From Thalassospira profundimaris (GTDB taxonomy: Bacteria; Pseudomonadota; Alphaproteobacteria; Rhodospirillales; Thalassospiraceae): a DNA stretch of 64,000 nt. Positions within the stretch are counted from its first letter, which is position 1. Each line of letters begins with the position of its first letter. The DNA lies in the NCBI RefSeq assembly GCF_003326795.1, contig NZ_JPWI01000005.1, positions 1 to 64,000 on the forward strand, read 5' to 3'. The position numbers and the translations under genes are program-made. The notes beneath the pieces are model-generated. The model did no database searches. It saw only the letters and a program-made list of their open reading frames with translations, and was not told the origin of the DNA. This document shows, piece after piece, positions 30,044-38,961 of the stretch.

Positions 30044-30844
30044 ATGAGTGATCATGCACAAAAGCATCCGTTCCACCTGGTAGACCCGAGCCCGTGGCCA
30101 TTGGTGGCTGCGGCGTCGGCAGGTCTGTTTACCGGTGGCATGGTCATGTTCATGCATTCGGACCGTGCGCCGGCTGATTTCTGGCTGGCCGCACTCGGCA
30201 TTGCGGGCATTCTGTTCGTGATGTTCCGTTGGTGGAGCAACGTGATCAGCGAATCACACATCTATCACAACAAGGTCGTTCAGATCGGCCTTCGTTACGG
30301 GATGTCGCTGTTCATCGCATCCGAGGTGATGTTCTTCGTTGCCTTCTTCTGGGCATTCTTCCACAACGCGTTTGTGATCTTCAGCCCCGGCGTGACCGAA
30401 TGGCCGCCCGCAGGCGTCGAAGTGCTTGATCCATGGGATCTGCCGTTCCTCAATACCCTGATCCTGCTGCTGTCGGGGTGCACCCTGACATGGGCACATC
30501 ATGGCATCCTGGAAGGCAAGAAAAAGGATCTGGTTCAGGGACTGGCATTGACCGTGGGCCTTGGTGTCATCTTCCTGTTCCTGCAGGCCTATGAGTACAG
30601 CCACGCGGCATTCGGCTTCTCTGACAACATCTATTCCTCGACCTTCTACATGGCGACCGGTTTCCATGGTTTCCACGTGTTTGTTGGTACGGTGTTCCTT
30701 GCGGTTTGCCTTGTGCGCGCCATGAAAGATGGCTTCAAACAGGATCATCACTTTGGTCTCGAAGCAGCAGCCTGGTATTGGCACTTCGTTGATGTTGTCT
30801 GGCTGTTCCTGTTCTTTGCCGTTTACATCTGGGGTGGCGAATAA
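30044..30844 (+). CDS. ctaE: cytochrome c oxidase subunit III
   Basis: A 266-residue subunit III with seven transmembrane helices. Family motifs include HPFHLVDPSPWPL at the N-terminus, GMSLFIASEVMFFVAFFWA with the conserved glutamate, and GFHGFHVFVGT. The last helix ends WYWHFVDVVWLFLFFAVY, as in all close homologues. GAGGGG lies upstream of the ATG. It is followed by DUF983 and SURF1 genes, completing the oxidase operon. Confidence 0.97.
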   Translation: MSDHAQKHPFHLVDPSPWPLVAAASAGLFTGGMVMFMHSDRAPADFWLAALGIAGILFVMFRWWSNVISESHIYHNKVVQIGLRYGMSLFIASEVMFFVAFFWAFFHNAFVIFSPGVTEWPPAGVEVLDPWDLPFLNTLILLLSGCTLTWAHHGILEGKKKDLVQGLALTVGLGVIFLFLQAYEYSHAAFGFSDNIYSSTFYMATGFHGFHVFVGTVFLAVCLVRAMKDGFKQDHHFGLEAAAWYWHFVDVVWLFLFFAVYIWGGE

Positions 30845-30871
30845 GCCACCCGTCAGGTGAGACACAAGATC

Positions 30872-31237
30872 ATGGATGATTATTATCCAAACCTTTCCCC
30901 CATTCGTACCGGGTTGGCATGCAAATGCCCCCGCTGCGGTGGGGGAAAGTTGTTTTCGGGCTTTTTGACAGTGCGTGAAACCTGCGAGGTGTGCGGACTG
31001 GATTTGCGCGGGCATGATGCCGGTGACGGCCCGGCTGTGTTTATCATCTTTATTCTCGGATTTCTGGTTGTTCCCCTGGCGCTTTGGGTTGAGATGAAAT
31101 ACATGCCGCCATTATGGTTGCATGCGGTGGTGTGGGGGCCGGTTATTATCGGTGTGACAATGGTGTTGCTTAGACCGTTAAAAGGTCTCATGGTGGCGCT
31201 GCAATATCGCCATAGATCGACATCTCAACAGGACTGA
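30872..31237 (+). CDS. DUF983 family protein
   Basis: A 121-residue small membrane protein of the DUF983 family, usually found between subunit III and SURF1 in alphaproteobacterial oxidase operons. An N-terminal zinc-ribbon-like region has CPRCG and CEVCG, followed by two transmembrane helices (about 55-75 and 80-100). Function unknown; an accessory role in oxidase biogenesis is inferred from position. The ATG at 30872 is chosen over a GTG at 30857, neither with a strong ribosome binding site. It ends nine bases before the SURF1 gene. Confidence 0.85.
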   Translation: MDDYYPNLSPIRTGLACKCPRCGGGKLFSGFLTVRETCEVCGLDLRGHDAGDGPAVFIIFILGFLVVPLALWVEMKYMPPLWLHAVVWGPVIIGVTMVLLRPLKGLMVALQYRHRSTSQQD

Positions 31238-31246
31238 TTTCAGTTA

Positions 31247-31990
31247 ATGCCTTTACTTACTACGCGCCCTAGTCCGGCGATGAAAATCTGCGTCGGCTTG
31301 TCTCTGGTTATTTTGGTGGGGCTCGGTTCCTGGCAGCTTGACAGGCTATTCTGGAAACAGGGCCTGATTGAGCAACGTCAGGCACAGGCATTGATGTCAC
31401 CGATCCCGGTTCCGACCGATACGGTCGTTGACCCGTCACTGGCGTTTCGCGCAGCCTATGCCGACGGGCGTTACCTGAACGATCAGGAAAAATACCTGAT
31501 GGCGCGCACCCGGCGCGGCAATGTCGGGTTCCAGTTGATCACCCCGCTTGAACAGGAAGATGGTCGCATCATTCTGGTTAATCGCGGATGGGTGCCGACA
31601 GAAAACCGTGCCCCGGAAACACGCCCTGAAAGCCTTGTTGAGGGGAAAGTCCATGTGACGGGGGTTTTGCGCCTGCCAAAGACAAAACACTGGGCGCAGC
31701 CGGAAAATGATGCGCTTACCAATCAGTGGTTTTATGTCGATGTCGATCACATGGCCGAAGATAGCGGTGCGGAGCTTGCCAGCCCTTATTATCTGGAACT
31801 TGATGATACGCCCGTCGCTGGCGGATTGCCGATCGGTGGCCAAGCCAAGGTCGAGTTGCCAAACAACCATCTGGAATATGCAATTACCTGGTACAGTCTG
31901 GCGCTGTCCCTGATTGTGATCTTTGTTGTTTATCATCGCCGTCCTGCCGAAGACAAAGATGATCAGGATCACAATGGTCAGGCTGCCTGA
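31247..31990 (+). CDS. SURF1 family cytochrome oxidase assembly protein
   Basis: A 247-residue SURF1-like protein with a transmembrane helix at each end (about 13-30 and 213-231) and a periplasmic domain between. Family motifs are LGSWQLDRLFWKQGLI near the first helix and NRGWVP in the middle; the C-terminal NNHLEYAITWYSLAL is also typical. SURF1 proteins help insert heme A into subunit I. Last gene of the oxidase operon; no clear terminator is visible before the M32 peptidase gene 126 bases on. Confidence 0.93.
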   Translation: MPLLTTRPSPAMKICVGLSLVILVGLGSWQLDRLFWKQGLIEQRQAQALMSPIPVPTDTVVDPSLAFRAAYADGRYLNDQEKYLMARTRRGNVGFQLITPLEQEDGRIILVNRGWVPTENRAPETRPESLVEGKVHVTGVLRLPKTKHWAQPENDALTNQWFYVDVDHMAEDSGAELASPYYLELDDTPVAGGLPIGGQAKVELPNNHLEYAITWYSLALSLIVIFVVYHRRPAEDKDDQDHNGQAA

Positions 31991-32116
31991 CGGTGCAATG
32001 CCGGGCAGGTTGCCCGATTAGCCAGTTTCCTGTTTGCCGTCCCTGTTGGACGAGATCATACCCCAAAAGAAGAAAAATGAGCGCTGACCGGTTTGCGGCA
32101 GCGCCAAGGAGTTCCG

Positions 32117-33604
32117 ATGACCGAAGCATATAAAAAGCTCGAAGCCCGTTTCCATCGCATGGGTGTTCTCTCTGATGCCGGTCAGATGCTCCATTGGGAT
32201 ATGGCGGCAATCATGCCTGAAGGTGGCGCAGAGGCCCGGTCAGAACAGCTGGCGACCCTGAGTGTTCTTGAAAACGAGCTGATGAATGCGCCGGAAATGG
32301 GCGACCTGATGGCTGCTGCCGAAGACGAAAGTCTTGATGCCTGGCAGAAAGCCAACCTTGGCGAGATGAAACGCAACTGGGTGCATGGCACCGCCGTTCC
32401 ATCCGATCTGGTCGAAAAGATGTCGCGCGCGGAAACCCGCTGCGAAGTTGCATGGCGTAAGGCGCGTGCAGACAATGATTTCAAGGGGCTTCTGCCGAAA
32501 TTGCAGGAAGTGCTTGATCTGTCGATTGAGGCAGGCAAGGCAAAGGCGGATGCGCTGGGCACGTCGGTCTATGACGCGTTGCTTGATCAGTATGATCCGA
32601 TGATGCGGTCGGACCGGATTGACAGTCTGTTTGCCGAGCTTGAAGCATTCCTGCCCGATTTCACATCCGAAGTGATCGAACGGCAAAAAGCCGAAGCCAA
32701 GCCGGTTCTGCCGGTCGGTCCGTTCCCGATTGAAACCCAGAACGCGGTCGGCCTTGATCTGATGAAAGCGGTCGGGTTTGACTTTAACCATGGGCGTCTG
32801 GATATTTCGCATCATCCGTTCTGCGGTGGTATTCCCGATGATGTACGCATCACCACCCGCTATGACGAAAATGATTTTACCTCGGCCATCATGGGCGTTC
32901 TGCACGAAACCGGTCACGCGATGTATGAGCGTGGCTTGCCCAAGGACTGGCGCAACCAGCCGGTCGGCAAGGCACGCGGCATGACCATGCATGAAAGCCA
33001 GTCGCTTCTGGTTGAAATGCAGGCCTGCCGGTCCGAGGAGTTCCTGACCTATGCGGGGCCGGTTTTCAAAAAGGCATTTGGTGGCGATGATGCGGCATGG
33101 AGTGCCTCAAACCTGCACCGTCTCTATACCCGGGTTGAGCCCGGCCTGATTCGTGTTGATGCCGACGAGGTCACCTATCCGGCACATGTCATCATGCGCT
33201 ATCGGCTTGAGCGTGCCCTGATCGAAGGTGATATGAAACTTGCCGATCTTCCGGGTGCCTGGAACGAAATGATGCAGAAGCTTCTGGGGATCACGCCGAC
33301 GGATGATCGTGACGGATGCCTGCAGGATATCCATTGGCCATCCGGGGCCTGGGGCTATTTCCCGACCTATACGCTGGGCGCTATGGCGGCAGCCCAGATC
33401 TTTGCTGCGGCACGGGATGCAAACCCGGCTATTCCCGATGCATTGTCGCGTGGTGAATTCGAACCGCTGATGAACTGGCTTGCACAGAATATCCACAGTC
33501 AGGCTTCAAGTCGTTCAACCGATGAAATTCTTAAGGATGCGACGGGAAGCATTCTTGGTGTTGATGCTTTCAAAACCCATATGCACAACCGGTACGGAAA
33601 CTAA
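32117..33604 (+). CDS. M32 family metallocarboxypeptidase
   Basis: A 495-residue zinc carboxypeptidase of the thermostable carboxypeptidase 1 (Taq) family, a cytoplasmic enzyme that trims C-terminal residues from peptides. The zinc motif HETGH lies at residues 263-267. Other family segments are QMLHWDMAAIMPEGG near the N-terminus and VTYPAHVIMRYRLE. The ATG at 32117 follows AAGGAG with five-base spacing. Length is normal. Probably a separate unit from the oxidase operon. Confidence 0.94.
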   Translation: MTEAYKKLEARFHRMGVLSDAGQMLHWDMAAIMPEGGAEARSEQLATLSVLENELMNAPEMGDLMAAAEDESLDAWQKANLGEMKRNWVHGTAVPSDLVEKMSRAETRCEVAWRKARADNDFKGLLPKLQEVLDLSIEAGKAKADALGTSVYDALLDQYDPMMRSDRIDSLFAELEAFLPDFTSEVIERQKAEAKPVLPVGPFPIETQNAVGLDLMKAVGFDFNHGRLDISHHPFCGGIPDDVRITTRYDENDFTSAIMGVLHETGHAMYERGLPKDWRNQPVGKARGMTMHESQSLLVEMQACRSEEFLTYAGPVFKKAFGGDDAAWSASNLHRLYTRVEPGLIRVDADEVTYPAHVIMRYRLERALIEGDMKLADLPGAWNEMMQKLLGITPTDDRDGCLQDIHWPSGAWGYFPTYTLGAMAAAQIFAAARDANPAIPDALSRGEFEPLMNWLAQNIHSQASSRSTDEILKDATGSILGVDAFKTHMHNRYGN

Positions 33605-33719
33605 ATTCGATTGAATGCATGTGGTAATATGCTAGCATCGGTAACTACGGATTTCCGAATGATGATAAGCGGTTATCCGATAGTTTACCCTTTATAGACT
33701 TCATGGGTATGACAGTCAC

Positions 33720-34136
33720 ATGGGAATAACCGACGGCAACAAGAAGGTCATGGACCGCCAGGTCTTTGCCACAGATCAGGTTATTTTCCGGGAAGGGAAG
33801 CCGGGAAACTCGGCCTATGTTGTCCAAGAAGGCAAAGTCGAGGTTTTCAAAACCCTGAATGGTGAAGAAGAAGTCATTCTGGGGACCATTGAAGCCGGTG
33901 GCTTGTTTGGCGAACTTGCTCTTGTTGATAACAAACCCCGCATGGCATCTGCACGTGCGACCGAACGTACTGTGCTGATCGCGATCAACCGGCAGACCTT
34001 TGAGAAAAAAATGGCGGGCTCGGATCGCTTTATCAAGGCGATCTTGCGAATCCTGCTTGGGAACTACCGGACTGTGGTTCGCCGTGCCGCGGTTGCCGAG
34101 GCCAAGCTTAAGGAACATGGCATTCCGCTTGATTGA
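33720..34136 (+). CDS. cyclic nucleotide-binding domain protein
   Basis: A 138-residue protein made almost only of a cyclic nucleotide-binding (cNMP) domain (about residues 15-120). It shows REGKPGNSAYVVQEGKVEVF and the phosphate-binding cassette GGLFGELALVDNKPRMASARA. No DNA-binding or effector domain follows, so it may regulate a partner by itself or bind a ligand passively. Arg97-type residues for cAMP cannot be judged safely. The upstream ribosome binding site is weak, and an ATG ten codons in is a possible alternative. Confidence 0.85.
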   Translation: MGITDGNKKVMDRQVFATDQVIFREGKPGNSAYVVQEGKVEVFKTLNGEEEVILGTIEAGGLFGELALVDNKPRMASARATERTVLIAINRQTFEKKMAGSDRFIKAILRILLGNYRTVVRRAAVAEAKLKEHGIPLD

Positions 34137-34323
34137 GACGTGCGAATTATCCGCAGTTTGCAAGAGGCTTGCGGGATAATGCCGACCACAGCCCTGCTCT
34201 GCTTGATTGTCCCTTGACTATATTTGCCCAACCCCTCACTAACTCAGGCGTTGGAGTGTGTTTTGGCGCGACTTGCGTCCGGACACACGGAACTGGTTTT
34301 CGCCTTATGCAGGAGCAGGTCTA

Positions 34324-35721
34324 GTGCGCTATGTCAGCACGCGGGGAAGCGCCCCCATTTTGCAGTTCGATGATGTTCTTCTTGCCGGTCTGGCCCGTGA
34401 TGGTGGTCTTTATGTCCCCGAAACCTGGCCTGCTTTTTCCAAGGATGACATTCGTGCGCTGCGAACTCTGACATATGCAGAAGTCGCTTTCAAAGTGATC
34501 CAGCCGTTTGTGGCAGGCACTGTTGATGACGATGCCCTTAAGGCCATTCTCGAAGATACCTATAACGGCTTTGATCACGACGCAGTCGCACCGCTCAAAC
34601 AGCTTGGTGCCAATGACTGGGTGATGGAGCTGTTCCATGGCCCCACACTTGCCTTCAAGGATTATGCGCTTCAGGTTGTTGGTCGTCTGTTTGACCATGT
34701 TCTGGCCAAGCGCGGCGAACGGATCACGATTGTTGGTGCAACCTCCGGCGATACCGGATCGGCTGCGATTGAAGCCTGCCGGGATCGTGAAAATATCGAT
34801 ATCTTCATCCTGCATCCGAAAGGCCGCGTTTCAGAAGTTCAACGTCGCCAGATGACGACGATCCTGTCTGACAACGTTCATAACATTGCGGTCGAAGGAT
34901 CGTTTGATGATTGTCAGGATCTGGTCAAGGCCCTGTTCAATGATCATGCCTTCCGTGACGAGATTGGCCTGTCTGCGGTCAACTCGATCAACTGGGCGCG
35001 TATCATGTGCCAGATCGCCTATTATTTCTGGGCCGGTGTGCAGCTCGGTTCCCCGGAACGCGAGATTTCCTTCTCTGTACCGTCAGGCAACTTTGGCAAT
35101 GTCTATGCCGGGTATGCAGCGATGCAGATGGGCCTTCCGATCAAGCAGTTCGTGGTGGGTGCAAACCGCAATGACATCCTTGCACGCTTCTTTGAAAGCG
35201 GTGTGATGAAGATGGAAGGTGTGGCGCCGTCGCTCAGCCCGTCCATGGACATTCAGGTCAGCTCGAACTTCGAGCGTCTGATGTTTGATCTTTATGATCG
35301 TGATGGTCTGGCCATTGCCGAGATGCTGACCAAATTCCGTGAAACCGGTGTTATGGAAATGTCGCAGGGGCAGTTTGCCCGCGCACGCGAACATTTCGAT
35401 GGTTATCGTCTTGATGACGACGCGACCAAGGCCGCGATCAAGGATATCCTTGAAACAAGTGGCGAGCTGGTCGATCCGCATTCCGTGATCGGCATCGTTT
35501 CGGGCCGCGCCTGCAATCGGGACAAATCGGTGCCGATGGTGGCACTGGCCACAGCACATCCGGCAAAGTTCCCCGATGCGGTCAAACAGGCATCCGGCAT
35601 TTATCCGGACTTGCCCCCGCGTCTCTCTGATCTATATGACCGACCTGAAAAGGTCGAACCCATGGCCAATGATGTTGACGCATTGATGGCGCATGTCCGT
35701 AAAAACCGGCGTGCGGCCTGA
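34324..35721 (+). CDS. thrC: threonine synthase
   Basis: A 465-residue PLP-dependent enzyme that converts O-phosphohomoserine to threonine. The PLP lysine is Lys112 in HGPTLAFKDYALQ, and the phosphate-binding glycine loop GATSGDTGSAA follows. Type II threonine synthases of this length occur widely in proteobacteria. The GTG start at 34324 (MRYVSTRGSAP) follows GGAG with an eight-base spacing; an upstream frame from 34258 has no support. Close to the M16 peptidase gene (47 bases), a pairing common in alphaproteobacteria. Confidence 0.95.
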   Translation: MRYVSTRGSAPILQFDDVLLAGLARDGGLYVPETWPAFSKDDIRALRTLTYAEVAFKVIQPFVAGTVDDDALKAILEDTYNGFDHDAVAPLKQLGANDWVMELFHGPTLAFKDYALQVVGRLFDHVLAKRGERITIVGATSGDTGSAAIEACRDRENIDIFILHPKGRVSEVQRRQMTTILSDNVHNIAVEGSFDDCQDLVKALFNDHAFRDEIGLSAVNSINWARIMCQIAYYFWAGVQLGSPEREISFSVPSGNFGNVYAGYAAMQMGLPIKQFVVGANRNDILARFFESGVMKMEGVAPSLSPSMDIQVSSNFERLMFDLYDRDGLAIAEMLTKFRETGVMEMSQGQFARAREHFDGYRLDDDATKAAIKDILETSGELVDPHSVIGIVSGRACNRDKSVPMVALATAHPAKFPDAVKQASGIYPDLPPRLSDLYDRPEKVEPMANDVDALMAHVRKNRRAA

Positions 35722-35768
35722 AAATCGGATATGATTGGGCGTGATGTGAAAAACAGGAGTAATGCTAT

Positions 35769-37028
35769 ATGACAGTCGAGCTTACCCAGCTTGACAATGG
35801 GATGATTGTCGCAACCGACCGCCTTGACCATGTGCAGTCGGTGGCCCTTGGTACCTGGGTTGATGTTGGCGCGCGTAACGAAACGCCAGACATCAACGGC
35901 ATTTCCCATATGCTTGAACATATGGCCTTCAAGGGCACGCGCCGTCGTTCTGCGCTTCAGATCTCCGAGGAGATCGAAGCCGTTGGCGGGCAGATGAATG
36001 CTTATACATCGCGTGAAAATACGGCCTATTACTGCAAGGTCCTGCACGAAGATCAGGAATTGGCGATCGATGTGATTGCCGACATTCTGCAGCATTCAAC
36101 GCTTGATGCCAAAGAGCTTGAACGCGAACGCCAGGTCATCCTGCAGGAAATCGGGCAGGCCAATGACACGCCCGACGACATCATTTTTGACTATTTTCAG
36201 GAAACAGCCCTGCCAAATCAGGCTCTGGGCCGTTCAATCCTTGGCAGTCCGGAAAATGTATCGTCGCTGACGCGTGATCATCTGTTTGACTATATGTCGC
36301 GCCGCTACAGCCCGAAACGCATGGTGTTTTCGGCATCTGGCAAGGTCGAACACCAGCGCGTTGTCGACATGGTTGCCGAAAAATTCGACAGCCTGCCTGC
36401 ACATGAAGATCACGAGATGGAGCCGCTCAAATACGAAGGCGGTAACCGGATTGAAAATCGCAAACTTGAACAGGTTCATGTGATTTTCGGTCTTCCGACC
36501 GTGTCCTATACCGATGACAGCTTCTATGACCTGCAGGTCTTCAACACCCTTCTGGGGGGTGGCATGTCATCGCGTCTGTTCCAGGAAATCCGTGAAAAGC
36601 GTGGTCTGGTTTATTCGGTCTATAGCTTCTCGTCGCATTATGTTGATGGTGGCCTGTTTTCGATCTATGCCGGGACCGGGGCCAATGACATTGGCGAACT
36701 GATGCCGGTCATGTGCGACGAACTGGTCCGTGCGACCGATGATCTGACCGAAGAAGAAGTCACGCGCGCGCGTGCACAGCTCAAGGCATCGGTGGTGATG
36801 GCAATGGAAAGCAATTCCGGTCGCTGTGAAACCCTTGCCCGTCAAATCCAGATTTTCGGTCGTCCGCAGAGCATGGAAGAGATCGTCGCCAGGATTGACG
36901 GAGTTGATCTTGAAAGCGTGCGTCGTTCCGGCAAGGCGCTTCTGGATGGTAAACCGACCATCACGGCGCTTGGCCCGGTCGATAAGATGCCTGAATATGA
37001 CGAACTGGCAGCCCGCCTGCGCGGTTGA
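35769..37028 (+). CDS. M16 family zinc metallopeptidase
   Basis: A 419-residue M16 peptidase related to mitochondrial processing peptidase beta. The inverse zinc motif HMLEH (residues 47-51) is intact, and the third zinc ligand, a glutamate in VILQEIGQANDTPDD, is present. It is a single-chain form with both M16 domains (the second after residue 180). Role in bacteria is uncertain; processing or degradation of peptides is likely. AGGAG lies nine bases before the ATG. It follows thrC and ends before a strong terminator. Confidence 0.94.
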   Translation: MTVELTQLDNGMIVATDRLDHVQSVALGTWVDVGARNETPDINGISHMLEHMAFKGTRRRSALQISEEIEAVGGQMNAYTSRENTAYYCKVLHEDQELAIDVIADILQHSTLDAKELERERQVILQEIGQANDTPDDIIFDYFQETALPNQALGRSILGSPENVSSLTRDHLFDYMSRRYSPKRMVFSASGKVEHQRVVDMVAEKFDSLPAHEDHEMEPLKYEGGNRIENRKLEQVHVIFGLPTVSYTDDSFYDLQVFNTLLGGGMSSRLFQEIREKRGLVYSVYSFSSHYVDGGLFSIYAGTGANDIGELMPVMCDELVRATDDLTEEEVTRARAQLKASVVMAMESNSGRCETLARQIQIFGRPQSMEEIVARIDGVDLESVRRSGKALLDGKPTITALGPVDKMPEYDELAARLRG

Positions 37029-37050
37029 TTGCCAGAACCGGACAGATAAA

Positions 37051-37090
37051 AGACGGCACTTGTTCCTTGGGGCAGGTGCCGTTTCTTTTT
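37051..37090 (+). terminator. intrinsic terminator after the M16 peptidase gene
   Basis: The stem ACGGCAC (37053-37059) pairs with GTGCCGT (37076-37082), followed by TTTCTTTTT. It ends the thrC-M16 transcription unit before the ROK kinase gene. Confidence 0.85.
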
Positions 37091-37146
37091 GCTGCGTCAA
37101 AGCTTGTGGTGTATCCCCATATCTGTCGGCAGAAAGGGATAAGCCC

Positions 37147-38100
37147 ATGCAATATGCCTTTGATATTGGCGGTTCTAAGATTGAATTCGGGGTGTTCAGT
37201 GACGCTGGTGAAGTCCTGCTTCACAGCAAGACACCAACGCCCAGGGACAATCTGGATGCGTTTGTTGCAACCATCCGGGATGTGATCGGCGAGGCGGATC
37301 AGGAATTCGGTGCGCGTCCCGATATCGGGATCAGTTTTGCCGGTGGTCTGGATCCGCAAAGCGGAGCGGTGATTTCAGCCAACATCCCGGCGATCAAGGG
37401 CTGGTCCCTGGCATCAGAACTGTCATCCATCCTTGGCCGCAATGTGCTGGTGGAAAATGACGCTGATTGCTTTGCTCTGGCCGAGGCGATCAGCGGTGTC
37501 GCCAAAAATGCCCGAACCGTTTTCGCGATCATTCTTGGTACCGGCGTGGGGGGCGGCATTGTTGTTGATGGCCGCTTCATTGGCGGTGGTAGTGGCATTC
37601 GCGGCGAATGGGGGCATGGGAATGATGTAACCGGTACGCTGATCCGTAATGGTCTGGCACCGGTTCCCTGTGGCTGTGGTCAAACAGGGTGCCTTGATGC
37701 CTGGGGCGGAGCGCGTGGCCTTGAACATATTCACACCCAGATCAGCGGAAACCCGATCAGCAGCTTTGAAATCACTGATGCCTGGCGGGCCGCAGATGTC
37801 CAGGCCACCCGCGCGGTCGAGATTTACTGTGAACTGGTCGCCCGCGAGCTTGCCCTGATGGTCAATGTCATTGATCCCGACTGTATTCCGGTTGGCGGCG
37901 GCATGGCATCGGAAAAGGGGATTGTCGCGCAAATCGATGCGCTGGTTCGTGAATGTGCTCTGGGACGCTATGACAACCCGCTGATCATTCCCGGTGCCTT
38001 TGCCAGCGATGGTGGACTTCGGGGGGCGGCAATGCTGCATCTTGATGCGAAAGGCGCGGGATCGGATAAAGGGTCGCGACCAATCGGGATACCGCGCTGA
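37147..38100 (+). CDS. ROK family sugar kinase
   Basis: A 317-residue ROK (repressor/ORF/kinase) protein without a DNA-binding domain, hence a sugar kinase such as N-acetylglucosamine kinase or fructokinase. Motifs are DIGGSKIEFGV at the N-terminus, ENDADC with the catalytic Asp105, GTGVGGGIV, and the zinc-binding CGCGQTGC (Cys175, Cys177, Cys182) of the ROK signature. AAAGGGAT precedes the ATG. Overlaps cutC by one base (TGATG), so the two are translationally coupled. The exact sugar cannot be decided from sequence. Confidence 0.9.
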   Translation: MQYAFDIGGSKIEFGVFSDAGEVLLHSKTPTPRDNLDAFVATIRDVIGEADQEFGARPDIGISFAGGLDPQSGAVISANIPAIKGWSLASELSSILGRNVLVENDADCFALAEAISGVAKNARTVFAIILGTGVGGGIVVDGRFIGGGSGIRGEWGHGNDVTGTLIRNGLAPVPCGCGQTGCLDAWGGARGLEHIHTQISGNPISSFEITDAWRAADVQATRAVEIYCELVARELALMVNVIDPDCIPVGGGMASEKGIVAQIDALVRECALGRYDNPLIIPGAFASDGGLRGAAMLHLDAKGAGSDKGSRPIGIPR

Positions 38101-38792
38101 TGACCGGAAATGATCTTCTGCTTGAAGTCTGTGTCGAAAGTCTCGGGGATGCGGTGCGTGCAATCGAAGCCGGAGCAGACCGGATTGAATATTGTTCGGC
38201 ACTGGCACTTGGTGGACTGACGCCAAGCCCCGGGGCCTTGGCGCGCATTTCCGGACTTGATGCGCCATGTATGGTGATGATCCGTCCACGGCCGGGTGAC
38301 TTTTGTTATGACGCTTCTGAATGTACCCTCATGAAGCACGAGATCGCGCTGGCGCGCGATCATGGTGCGGCCGGTGTGGTGTTTGGCGCCTGCGACAAGG
38401 ATGGCAATCTTGATGTTGCTGTTTTGCGGGACCTGATTGCTGAATGTGATGGTCTGCAGACAACCCTGCACCGCGCCTTTGACGTGGTTACCGATCAGTC
38501 CCGCGCGCTTGAACAGGCGGTTGTGCTGGGCTTTGATCGCATCCTGACCAGCGGAGGCGCATCCGATGCACTTTCCGGGCGTGATCAGATCGCAAAACTG
38601 CAAAACCAGGCCAATGGCCGGATCATGATCCTGCCCGGTGCCGGGGTTTCGGCGGCCAATGCGGGCGAGATCTTGCGCATAACCGGGGCCATCGAACTGC
38701 ATGCCTCCTGCAAGGCGGACGGCGGTGAAGATGGACGAATATGTGTCGATCCTGCGCGTGTCACCGCCCTGAAAGAAGCGATGCGCCAATAA
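38100..38792 (+). CDS. cutC: CutC family protein
   Basis: A 230-residue TIM-barrel protein of the CutC family. Segments LEVCVESLGDAVRAIEAGAD, GLTPSPG near the N-terminus, and MIRPRPGDFCYDASE are diagnostic. The name comes from an older link to copper homeostasis that is not well supported; the enzymatic role is uncertain. Its start overlaps the ROK kinase stop codon. No terminator is visible before the GGDEF gene 169 bases on. Confidence 0.88.
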   Translation: MTGNDLLLEVCVESLGDAVRAIEAGADRIEYCSALALGGLTPSPGALARISGLDAPCMVMIRPRPGDFCYDASECTLMKHEIALARDHGAAGVVFGACDKDGNLDVAVLRDLIAECDGLQTTLHRAFDVVTDQSRALEQAVVLGFDRILTSGGASDALSGRDQIAKLQNQANGRIMILPGAGVSAANAGEILRITGAIELHASCKADGGEDGRICVDPARVTALKEAMRQ

Positions 38793-38961
38793 AACGGATC
38801 GTATCAATGAAAGGCTTATGCATACGTATGGTATCGGTCTAATCTTAATAGGTTAAGGCCGGTAATTGTTCGTTAAGCTGGCTGGCATAAAGCTGTGTTT
38901 CTGATGCGTGCCACAGGGGCAGGCGGCTTTGGGTATCAATGGTGCAACGGTTGGTGAAATA

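Noticed and set aside
37029-37146. Upstream extension of the ROK kinase frame to 36826
   Set aside because: The extension overlaps the M16 peptidase coding region and the terminator; the kinase motif begins at the ATG at 37147.
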